Shown in pieces: positions 34,440 through 46,500 of a stretch of 64,000 nt of DNA. The position numbers and the translations under genes are program-made. Below the pieces are notes generated by a model, which saw only the letters and a list, made by a program, of their open reading frames with translations, did no database searches and was not told where the DNA came from. Where the stretch lies: positions 54,664,108 to 54,728,107 of the forward strand of contig NC_031495.1 of assembly GCF_000237925.1 (NCBI RefSeq). The letters run 5' to 3'. The first letter of the stretch is position 1. Every line of letters begins with the position of its first letter. Source of the DNA: Schistosoma mansoni (lineage: Eukaryota; Platyhelminthes; Trematoda; Strigeidida; Schistosomatidae).

Positions 34440-37320
34440 CTGTTACCTATGGTATGCTCTGTGACAAGTGCAAAGGTTGGTCTCATAAAGCATGCGCAGA
34501 TCTTTCAGTAACTGCTTATAATAGACTTAGCAAACCGGATCGCAGATGGATATATGGCAAACATTGCGTGAATGCTGAGGATTTGCCGAGCAACATCGTT
34601 CCATTGACAGGTGTACGAAAAATGTCGGAAGCCCTTAAAAAGACAGTCTTCAAGCGGATAAACAAATAAAGACAAGCAGTGAAGTATGAACGAGGGTCCT
34701 CGGCAGAAACAGGAGTGGGGAGTGAGGTGGCCCTGTACGAACGATCTTGCTTGATATCACACCAAGTGTACACTGAGGAGTTTATCGATCTTTATGAGTC
34801 TGCCTATTACTCAGTAAGACTGTTCAAAACCTCGAGGTATCTAGTTGGAGTAGTCTACAGTGAGCTCACTGAAGACACTGAGTACGACAATCGTATGCTG
34901 AAAGAATTATCCCGCTCTATTCGCCTCGGATACAGTTGTATTCTGATTCCAGGAGATTTCAGCCATCTCATAGTCAACATTGCTGAATGCACGTACATTG
35001 GCGGTGACAATGCTGCTGAAACTCCGTTCTTCAGCCTCACTGAACAACTGAAATTATTGGAATATGTGGAGTCAGCAACTCGGTGGAAAAATAGTCAGAC
35101 ACAGTCACGCTAAGACTGCACACTTACGAAACGAAGAATTCCTAATTGACAACCTCTCAATCCTTACTCCCCTGGGTGAAAGTGATCATGCCGTCATGTC
35201 CTCCAATTTTATCAACAAAACCGAAATAAAACATCCTACTAACAACAGGCGTTGGAATCGCAAATGGTTGAGTGTGTCAGCCTTACAACAAAATCTACAG
35301 CACGTGGACTGGGAAGTGCATCATCAACTTGATATGGACGCTCATTGAGATTTCTCACTGCACAACATTTTTTGTGCTAAAAAATAGTCTCTCCCGCAAG
35401 TGCCCCCCCCAAATGCAAGCAAAACACAGTCATGAATAATAGCACTCCTTGAATGCTTAGACGGAAAAAGTACTCTTGGGTGAAACAAACAAACTAGTAG
35501 CAACAGCACTTACAGGCAATTCAAACAATCAAGGAACCAATGTGCAAAGGTAATGAGAGAAAATAGGCTTCACTATCAGATAAAGCTAATCAATAAACTT
35601 GTCTCCGATTCGGAAGGCTTATTCCGTCATACACCCTCTCCTCGACAAGCCGAAGACGGAGTTTTTCAATTGCTAGTTCCTAACCAACAACGAAGGTGAC
35701 TCCGCCGACCTTCTGGCAGAACAGTACATTCAGATATTTCAGTCGTCCCAGACCAACTATATCGATGAGAGTTTCATGTGCAGCTCAACAGGACTCTCAG
35801 AAGTGAACCTGAGCAGTAACTTAGTGTGTCAGAAACTGAAGCACCTGAACAAGGACATGTCTCCAAGCCGGGATATGGGCCATCCTACTATACTGAGGGA
35901 ATCAGCTTCAATCCTGGCAAAACCGTTCAGCGTGAGGTTCTTATACTCACTAAACCAAGGTATGGTACTAAAAAATTGGGGGCTTGCTGACATTAACCCA
36001 GTTTTCAAAGGAGATCGATGTGGCGAACCTTCTAGCTACCGACCAGCAGAACTTCTCACAGTACCCTCAAAAATTATGTAGTCCTTGTGTACGACGGTCT
36101 ACGTGACTACTTGTCACCCATAAACTTATTTTTACCCCGATAGCACGGCTTTGGAAAGGGTTATCCTTGTATAACTGAACTGCTGACCAAGGTGAAGAGA
36201 TGGGCAATTATCCTTGATCTCAGGAGGAAGGTTCGCGCCATATACCTTGAACCATCAGAAGCTTTTGATGGGGTCAATCATTTATGTCTTATCAGGCGAT
36301 TGGGTATCAAGTCACCGTCAATTGATTGGCTTACTTCATATATAAATGATCGGCCTTTTAAGGTCAGTGTAAACTTTAATTTGCCTCAGGCTATAGGATG
36401 TCCTAACGGGGTCCCTCAGGATTCAGCACTAGGACGTTTTTTATGGAAACGAACTTCGTCAGCAGGTATTGTTTGGTTTATTGTTTTCACTGGTGATGTG
36501 AAACTGTGGAGAGAAGTTTGAAACCAGGATGATAAGTTGGCACTTCAGGGGGGTCGGACTTGACTTCAAAGTTGGGAGGACAACAAAGGTCTCATCCTTA
36601 ACACTCCGAAATGTATAGTAGTCCATCTGAGACATGTTGCAAACTGCGAATATAACTTGAGTAACTGCTCTCCAGAGGTATCCGAAGTTGAAAATGGTCT
36701 AAGAGTGTTGGTATCCTATGATTTGATGTCTTACGCCAACTGAGACAAAAAAGGCCTCCAAGCACTGACATCTTTCAAGGGCATTTTGATCAGTTCGATG
36801 GTAGGAATTTACACCTAATCTTCAACAGTTTTATCGGACCCCATTTAGAGTGTGGAAACTTAGTGTTTTTCTCCTCACTCCAAAAGTATAAGGATATATT
36901 GGAACGTATCCAATATCGAGCTACGAAATCAGGAGACCAAAATTCAAGCCCTTTGAAGAGCACCTCAAATCACTGAACTTTTACTCATCGGATTATAAGC
37001 ACTTTAGAGGTGACCTTCTGACGACCTATGTCATCCTGAACACCTCTGGGCACTTTTAAGTACCTTTTTATGCACAGTCCTAACACAAACTTTAGGGGGT
37101 AACACCCATAAACGAGGAATAACATAGCAGAAAGGAATAAAGGCACACCTACTCCTTAAGAGTAGTCAAATTTTAGAACTCTCTGCCAGCTGAAATGGTC
37201 CAAGAAACTTCCCAAGAATCTTTTAAGAGAAAACTTGGCATATTCTTAAGGACTAAGGACAGTATCTCGCTGTAATTTCTCCCACTTTATCGTTAAATAT
37301 ATCTAGGTTCCTTCTTGGAA
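34440..37320 (+). pseudogene. CR1/jockey-like LINE, nearly full-length relic
   Basis: In order: a PHD-like zinc segment (LCDKCKGWSHKACADLSVTAY, about 34454), as found in ORF1-type regions of some CR1-like elements; an apurinic-type endonuclease (SCILIPGDFSHLIVN at 34.93 kb; GESDHAVMSS at 35.18 kb); RT (WGLADINPVFKGDR, YLEPSEAFDGVNHLCLIRRL, GVPQDSALG, a VKLWREV block where FADD is decayed to FTGD); then the conserved C-terminal region equivalent to SYSLRVVKFWNSLP. The frame is broken many times. It ends about 0.2 kb upstream of the TMEM120 start codon. Confidence 0.85.
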
Positions 37321-37548
37321 GCACCGGTGATCCACTACTGCTAGATATGGAGGCCTATTAAGTGAAAGCTTCTATTCCGTCCAGAACCGTCAGAAGCCAT
37401 TTGAAGCTTTCAATGTACACTTAAACGTACCTCAACCGACCAATCACGAATCGGGACGAATATTTCTCCTTGACTTCAGGGAGGGCAATTTGGAACCACA
37501 CTTGAAGCTGACAGTAATCTGTTCGCGTTTACACATTAGGTGACAGTT

Positions 37549-40500
37549 ATGGAAGACTTTCAGGGAGCATTCGATAGTTTCCAGAAGGACTGGTTACAGT
37601 TGCAAGTATAATTACAACTGCTTTATAAAACACATCCTGGTAATTTTTTCTAGGAAAAGCACTCATCATTGGTTATGTCACTGAACAAACTCAAGGAGGA
37701 AGAGACAAGTTGCGTTCGTAGTGTTAAACACTGTCGAAACTATATGAAACTTTTGAAGCATGAAATTGGAAGGTATTCTGTCTTTATCTAAAACTCGGCA
37801 GTCTTCAAAAAAATGCTACGGGCGATGAGATTACCATTCTAGAAAAAGCCAAAATAGATATTCTTAAAAAAGAGTATGTTTTACGGGATATTGAAGACGT
37901 TTTACCTCGCACACCTGGGTATGTAGACTGTACGTATTCATTTTGATAGCTTGTATTTGCGTATCGTACTTGGAGCTCTTAATATATCATTTACTAACAA
38001 GGAGGATAAGTAATAACTAGTTTTTTGTAATGTGCGCAGATTTAGATACAAAAATGATTACGAACGGTTTAAAATAATTATTTCGGGAATATGTGCATTT
38101 CTGGCGTTTCTGCTCTACTTTTTCGTTCAGAATAGGTGAGTCCGTCGTTATGCTATTAAAAATAGTATATATATTTCGCTATTGTCAAATAATCATGACT
38201 TTTTTCGCATCGAATGTTTGAACATAGATGATCCTGACCGTACGTTGTTCCAAGTCATAAACTTCAATAATAGTACTGTGTGACCATTTTGTGGGCTAAA
38301 GAAGTGCTAAGCATATCGTCAATCTTACGCACTAGTATGTAATCTAATTGCGAAAGTCTCTAGTTAATGTTTAGGAGGTGTAAATTGAGATGCTTTTGTT
38401 AAAACAATTTCTCAGTTATTCATAGGAAAAAATCACCCTGTTGATTCTTCAGTGGACATTTCAGATGCTTATATGGTGTATCAAGATTCTCTTTCGTTAG
38501 GCACCAATTATTCTGATGACAGCGTCTAGGGGGTTCTTGTGTAAAATCAGTGACTGAATAGACCAGGTCACATTAAGGTGCATCGATAATAAATATCCAA
38601 CTGACTTTATAACATCACCTTAAATATCTATGTTACAAGGAGTTTATAATTGAGAGAGAATGGTTCATTACAGTCCTCGTAAGATTGGGTTTAATCTCTC
38701 TTGTAATGTTTGGTTCTGTCACTGCGTGGATGACGATATCTTGTTGGCTCCAAAGTTATGAGTGGATTACATACATTAGTTGTTCAAGTGATGGCAAAAA
38801 TAACCGAACATAGTTAATGCCTCAACACTTAACCGAACGTTTCCAAGGTGAGAGGTGTTTACGTACAAGTTGTTTAGTAGATTTAAATTTCAAAGTTTGT
38901 CTGTATAAATCTTAACAATATTGGGCGCCAAAATCTGAATACCTATTACGAAGGACGCTAATTGAAGTCTTTGTTCGTCCCGGTGCGTAGATCCTGGTTC
39001 AGTCAATACTTCTGAGTCTTATTAGCTTATAAGGGCCAGTCGGGTTTTAAGGAAAAGAGTTTCAACAGGTTCTGGTGGCAGCAACAGCTAACCTTCATAG
39101 TTGCAACTCACAAGTACTACTTGGTTTTATACTCCACCATGACCTTAAATTGTCATTAGACCCTGCTGATAAAAAGATTTTGGAGCCACTGCTATAGGAA
39201 GGATATAAGGATAACTATATGGTTAAATATTGTTTGAATTTGTATGGTCGTGATCGAATTGTGGAAAGTCATTTAGGCTGATGACAACCAGTAGTTCTAG
39301 ACAATGATGTCGACATTCAATTTTTAATTTTACGATGAACACAAATAGTTACTTCTCATAAAACCTAGCAATATTCTGATGAATGCTGTACAGCATTCTC
39401 TACCGTGTTATTGTGCAGATATATGACCTGGATGTCGTAAGTAGATGATTTTGGAAGACGAGAGACTTTCTTTCTGCTTTCTTGGAAACGGAGTCCGCTT
39501 TTCACCTGTTTAAGTGATGTGCAGGTAGCCTTAAAACCGGTTATCGTGTATCGACTAATGTACAAGACTTCCAACCACACTGTATGAGGACTAAAAACAA
39601 TATGAGGCTTCAAGACGCAGAATGGTAGAGTAGAGTTTAAATCTACAACTCACTGATAGGGGAATTTGCTTAAAATGTAGAACACCGAAAAAGAAAGAGA
39701 AGGTAACCTTCTAGCGTAATTTGTGCATTCCTAATCACTTGCGGTATGAGTTCGCCTAGTCTGTTTCGGAGAGCATCTAGAGTTATCCATAATTCCTATA
39801 TTATAATACGGTTTTCCGGGAAACTTGGTATCTTTCACTTCGTCTTTTCATCTGTTAAATTTGACGTGGACATTTAGTGATATCCAACGTTAAAACTTGG
39901 TGCAGATGTGTACCGGAGTATTTGGTAAATGAGTTAATCATTTGTGCAATTAACTATCTTCCTGTCAATTTACCATTTGTTTTTAGAATTGTGGATACTA
40001 TTTTTCATTTTCTATTGGTATGGTACTACTGCACATTAACTATTCGCGAACGCATTCTTATTGCCAATGGGTCACGCATTAAGGGGTGGTGGAATATATC
40101 TCATTTTATGTCAACAGCCTACTCTGGTATTATGCTTATCTGGTGAGTGGTATTTGAATTACTTGTGGGCTATTGATAGATCGCCTTATAAAAATTATTT
40201 TTCTCCCCCCTACTTTGGAAGGTTATTTTTTGTATGCAGTCAGGCCCTATACCATCTTAGTTTAGCGTAATTATATGGATTATTCTGTTCATTTGATCAT
40301 GTCTGATACTAATAGGCAGGAGTGCTTAACTTAGTAATCAGACGTTGAATACTTACGTATTAAAAGTCGATCAATAAGCTGTCGAACTAAATGTTCTTCA
40401 AGATAGAAAATATAATATTGGTTAATTAAAAGTTATATTTATAGTTTTTACTGATAATTGTATTATATTCTAAGCGAATATCGAACCCGTAATCCAGTAG

Positions 40501-43500
40501 GGGATAAATACCTTACGTTTAGATCATTTGGTTATTTTTCAGATTCACTGGTTGTTAATGTGTGGCTAATTGTAACTTACAATTAAGTTATATCCTTTTA
40601 ATTACATTCTAGGCCTAGATCTCGTTCGTATGATGAATTTCGTGATCAGTTCATGCTTTTTAGCCTATACCTAAGTAAGTAATGATTTCAATAATAATAC
40701 TTTTCTCGCTTGTCTTTCTAGTCTATTTTCAGCGGGATCCGGAATACTCAGATAATATAGTCCTGTTAAGTGAAATGGTCGGAAAGTACGGTTTTGTGAA
40801 CAAGTGACTGTATAAAAATGTTTAGGGTGTATTTTTCACTTAACAAATACGTTGTTGTTTCAAGGCTAACCTGTGTCATTGATTAGGAGTGTTGACAGTT
40901 TTATTTATGTTGGTCAGTCGGTCGCAATGTAGAGTCTGGTGCGTATGTACGTCAGTCCAAGTTTCCACACCCCATTAGCAGAGCGAGATGTCAGACCGAA
41001 TCCAAAGTTAGTAGAGGTACTAACAATATGAGTAATGATTAAGAAGATTAGTCACCGAAGATACGATTAGAGAATAAAATATAAATTAGTGCGGCAAAAA
41101 AGATTACAAGGGCTTATTTATCTATTTATTTGAGGACAAATATTGGTACAAAGAGGCACCAAATAGATATGAGTCACACAAGTCATTTGATTTGTGTGTG
41201 GGCTGTGATACTGCCCGGGTGCCCAGACCTGTTATAACTTGTGGCCGAGTGAATACCTTGTTAACGTATGACGTGATTAAACCTCCAATCAGAGAGCAGC
41301 GAATTATCGATTGGAACAGTGACACACGAAAACCGTGCGAGCAGTCTAGAGTGCTTATCGGTTCTGCTTCTGCCTAGCCCAGCCAGTTAAGTCCAGAACA
41401 GCCTCTGTGGTATGAATCATTATATTTCAAACATACTGAGTTTATATACCAAACAGACTGACCACATCGTACCAATAAAATAGGAAATAACATTTGTACA
41501 AGATTCAGCCAAATGTGGCTATGAATGTGGGAGGCCACAATTAATAGACTAGGGATAACTCAAGAATGGTAAGTCGTATAATAATAGTTTATAGGTCAAA
41601 ATAAAGCTTATAATAAGGGGAACACGAATATGAATAGTTTGGTTATTTAGCAACTATACGATAAAATTTATATGCATAATATTGGTCCATAAATGGATCC
41701 CAAAGTTACCATTCACTATTGTTATCTGGACATAACAAGACCGAAGCAAGCGGTTTTCCTAGGAAGCCACACCCGAAGACTTCGACCTAATGGTCTGATC
41801 CGCAAAGCAGTGGAGCAACGTCAGGAGATGTAGTCCCATGGTAGCTGGTGACTAATAATTGGTTCGTACACCATTTGTTCCCTCAGGATCCTGGAGCTCA
41901 TGTGCATCATTAGTTTGGAATCGGGGTTTTCCAACTTCCCTAGGTGGATCCTCCACATGAACCAACTCAATTAAAGCATCTGACATTTGTTTTTCGTGCT
42001 TTGATCGGGAGATGGATATTTTGCCTACATCACAGGTGATGCAAATTGACAATAGCCAATCGAGCTCTTGGGATCTGTGCCGAGATTTCGTCAGACACCA
42101 GACCATAAATACTGATGAGACTCAAGATCAGTTAGGCGGTCGGTACGCTCGACCACTTCTCTTCCTGTTATTAATTCAGGCGCTAACGCAAGCCAGTCTC
42201 GGAACGAAATTTCGCTTTTGGGGGTGAGAATCACATCTCAATGTGGTCATAGACCTACATTTCGTTAGTGTTGTCACCAAACAAAACTATATTATCTGTG
42301 TACTCTAAGTCTACAAGTGAATTTACTAGCATAAGATCAACCCCAGGAAAATCAGATGATGAAAATGTTATCTATGGCAGAGTTAAATAAAAATAGGGAA
42401 AGCGGACAACCTTGACGAACACCACTTAAAGTAACCAATTCCGATGACAGTTCATCATAAGCTCTGACTCGACCAGTAGTGTTCGAGTGGACAGCCTATA
42501 CAAGGGTAGTGTACTTCTTTGGTATGCCTTTTACTGACAGACACCGCCACAGAACCTCACCATCAACAGAGTGGAACGCTGCCTTAAGGTCAAGGAACAC
42601 AATTATTGTCGGACCTCTAAAAGTATGCCTATGTTCCAGAATCTGCCGAAGGTTGAATATTCGGTGTGTTGTGCGATATCCACCTGGCAACCAATAGGCG
42701 TGTATAATGCTCAGCAATCCGGACTGTATCACGTTATTGCCTCCATCATGGTCTCTGAGAGTAGAAGATATATTTTCTGATACGGGTTTTCGGTCATAGA
42801 TGTCTTCGGAGCATTGCTAGCGTTTTGTGGAACGACTAAGTGAAGAATGCTGAGGTTAGCCGTAGGGCACTTGACAAAAGTGGGAAATCAATTGATGAGG
42901 TTGTAAATCTTCATTGACTAAGTTGGTCAGAATATATGTTACATGTGCCTAACCGCTTCCTACCTAGACTATCTATGATTGTTAATGTAGGAGTAAAAGT
43001 AAGTTGAATGGAAGCTAGTGGTAGCCAAACCAAGAAATGGCGTCAGTCCGTCAAGTCATTGACCGTTGGTCTAAGCTGTGTCAGTTGGTGCAGACTACTT
43101 GGTCAGCGCCTGCAAGGCAATCGCAATCAGTGATTGGCGATAATGGGCCATACGGTTCAAAGTCATTTACATTGGCTCGGACTGATCCACTCTTTGTCTT
43201 TTAGATCTTGTATTCAAGTATTCCTTCATATATACTTTCCCAATTCGTCTTTTTGAACCCTATTCTCAATCTCTAGTCTTTCTCTTTGTCGTTGACAGCA
43301 CATTCCTCAAATCATCTTATTACTTTCATCTCGTCGTGCTAATTCAGCATGGGAACTTGACCCAACGCACATCTGTGCCAGACTCTATGTTGATAATAAC
43401 TGACTGTTGAGTGGGTGTCTCTGTTTTTGTCGTTATCGTCGTTCTTCAGCAAGAAGTCTTTGTAAATACTATCCTTATTGAAATTTTCCAGACCATATGA

Positions 43501-46500
43501 CCAACTAAGCATAAGAAGGACTGTCACGTTTTTCGACCATTCACTTATGATATCATCCATCTCAGTGTGAATAACTTAAAATGGTTGAAGTGTGAGTTTT
43601 CTATGTATAACGATCACATGGAAGTTAGTATCAAATTCGCTAAAATCTTTTTAAAGTTATGGCCCTATTTTAATGAACTACATTGCGTTATTATTACCGA
43701 ATAAAATCTTTATATTTTCACATATATTTTCATCATATTGATCCGACTGAAATGAAATCAGACTTGTCCTAACCTCATAGAAAAAGTATACTCAAGTTAT
43801 AATTGAACATTAGATGTATTTATTTTCCCAATTGCCGTTCAGCCTACAATCTACCCACTTTGATTAAAACAGTCTGGTGTCGTTCTTTATTACTGTCCGG
43901 TCAGTGTACCTTATAGATTGGGATACTAACTTAGATTGTTAGTCAGTAAGTTGTGCTGAAGAAGATAATGGTGTTCACATAGCTTTGTTTTCATTAAGTG
44001 CGTGGTGTTCTTATCCGCATTTCTGTTTTGAAAATTGGTTCATCAATGATAATTATTAAAAATTTATATTTTTTAGTCAGCGAAAAGACAAAACAGAATT
44101 GTTTTTACTGATATGTTTCGTCATTTAATGCTAATAACTTTATCAAAGTACTATTACTTCGCCATACTAATTAGCGAAACATTGTCAAGAACACAATTCT
44201 GCTCTGTTTTTTTATTAATTGGACAATACGGATTTCTAGTGATAATACTACTCTCCCAATGCTCAAATTTTTTTCAAACGATTAAATCATCGATAATAAT
44301 ACAGAAAGTTCCCATTTTCAGATGAACAAAAAACATAAATAATATATTTGTAATATCCCAATAAGTAGAAAAATTGGATTTTCTGACGTTTCGTGACTCA
44401 GTGTAAGCCGCTTCTTCAGAGGATAAATGACCAAATTAAAATTAATCCAAGTTTAAATGGTACAACGGTTCACTTTCAATGATGTTTTTTGTTTGCACTG
44501 GGTCAGTCATGTATAAAGTCTGACATGGATTTGATACTTATTAGAAATAAATAGGAAATTAATATTCTAAGAAGCCATTTACTTTTATTATGTATATATT
44601 CAGAATTAGAAACCATCTTCGTAATAAATGTTGTTTGTTTAGTGATCACATTTTTCGGTCATAAATTCGTGTTTAGTTAAGGTATCTATACATTAAACAT
44701 CTGTACTATAACCAAAATAGATTGAACTATATATCATGGATGTACTTAACATTCTTTTGAATAATATGGGCGTTGGACTATTTGCTTATCTGTTTGATAT
44801 AATGGGCAAGAATTAGGCCTAATAGTCAAGTCTTAGTTCACTAGAGAGTGAGTAACCTATAAAACTAATTTTCTCTAAACGTTTGTGACATTTAACTATA
44901 TTTTTCGGCTAATAATTTATAGGGAACCATATTATTTTATTAAAAAATTCCTATTCTTCTGACTGGTTTTGTTATCCCAAATCGTTTGAAGCCTTACGTT
45001 AATAATTCGGTCTCATAAACAACTATCACTCGGCCATATTGTGTCACTCATTGGATATTATGTATCAGAAGGGGGTTTTTGTGGATATTATAGTAATTTT
45101 AATAGTTGAGATCATGAGTCATTTGAAGCTAGACCACCGTAGAAAACCTAGAAGCACTGGCCGGCCGTTTCATCCTATTGTGGGATCGTGGATACGCACT
45201 TCTGAGGAATCCCACAATAGGACGAAACGGCCGTCCGGTGCTTCCAGGTTTTCTATGGTGGTCTAGCTTCAATTGACTCATGATTTCAACTATTAAAATT
45301 ATTATGTATCTTCTTGGTTGTACATCTCAGTTTCCCCCATCATTACTCTTATTTTTTTATTTATGCATCTTACCCCTTTTCTCTTCCCATTCTCATTGTT
45401 TTGTGTGGCGCATATATATCTGGTTCCCCCTTGTACCAATATTTATGTGTTTAAGTAAATAAGTTATGTATCAGTCAACGTTTTTTTATTTTCGCAATCA
45501 GAAATTAGTTCGTAAAATCCCACTTCGTATTACTGTTTACTTGTTTTTTTTTTCAATCTCAAACGATTCCTTAGCACGTATTCGTTTATTTATCCTCCTT
45601 CCCTGTTGTATTTTGAAGTTGTTCTTTTGCTTGTTTCTCTAACAGTCTATGTTCAACTGAAAAATGTTGAGCAACTGGAAATAATTGTACTTTCTTTGTG
45701 GTGATTATCTCCCAGATTCCTATATTTCCTGAAATAATTTTCACTGATAATGTCTTTTTTCTATTTTACAGATCTTGTTCATTTTATACAATTTCAGTAT
45801 CAAATAAGTTGCCTGTATAAACTTCGTACTTTGGGTTGTCGACATCCAATGGATATAACTGTTGGTAAATCAATAGACGTTATTATTTTAAGTATTTTAT
45901 TGACTTCTGTGAAAGATATATATATATATATGTGCCGTAGGGTGTTGTTGTATATTAAGATTATCTGTTTGACTGAGTTTGTGGTCTGTGTTCAATGTTT
46001 GTTGCGTGAACTATGTTCTATGATATATTCTACTTAAATCAGTCATGTAATACAAAGTATCTAGTTATTTAGTGTGATTTTAAGTTTTGTTCCTTACGGG
46101 TTTAGTCAGTGAATTGATAAGACCTTGAATGACATGGCTCAAAATCGTTTGCAATGGCGAAGGTGCATCCACTCTTTGTGTTCTGCCGAATTCTAATCTT
46201 CTGAATTCTTCATGTCTCTATCTTTTTCTCTTTCCAAATCTATTTCATTGGATTATACTCCTTGAATAACATCTTCAAACCCTAATCTTTCACATAATGC
46301 TTATACCCTTACTACCTCTACCACTATGGGGTTTGAATCGACAACTGCATCTCTGTGCTAATGTGGTATGGCAACTCGAACTGATGTACGTACGTACGAA
46401 GTTCTACGTTGTGACTGACTGAGTGACTTTACTATGTGCTTTCTAGTGATTTACCGAGTTAAATCAGTTGAGATTTATCAACATAAAGTTTCCCCTCTTG

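Noticed and set aside
34454-34669. PHD-finger chromatin protein
   Set aside because: The Cys-rich segment is followed directly by LINE endonuclease and RT blocks, so it belongs to the CR1-like element.
41985-43430. Target duplication around the inverted RTE (TGTTTTTCGTG near 41990 and TGTTTTTGTCG near 43420)
   Set aside because: The similarity is imperfect and the right copy does not abut the RTE end at 43410, so I do not count it.
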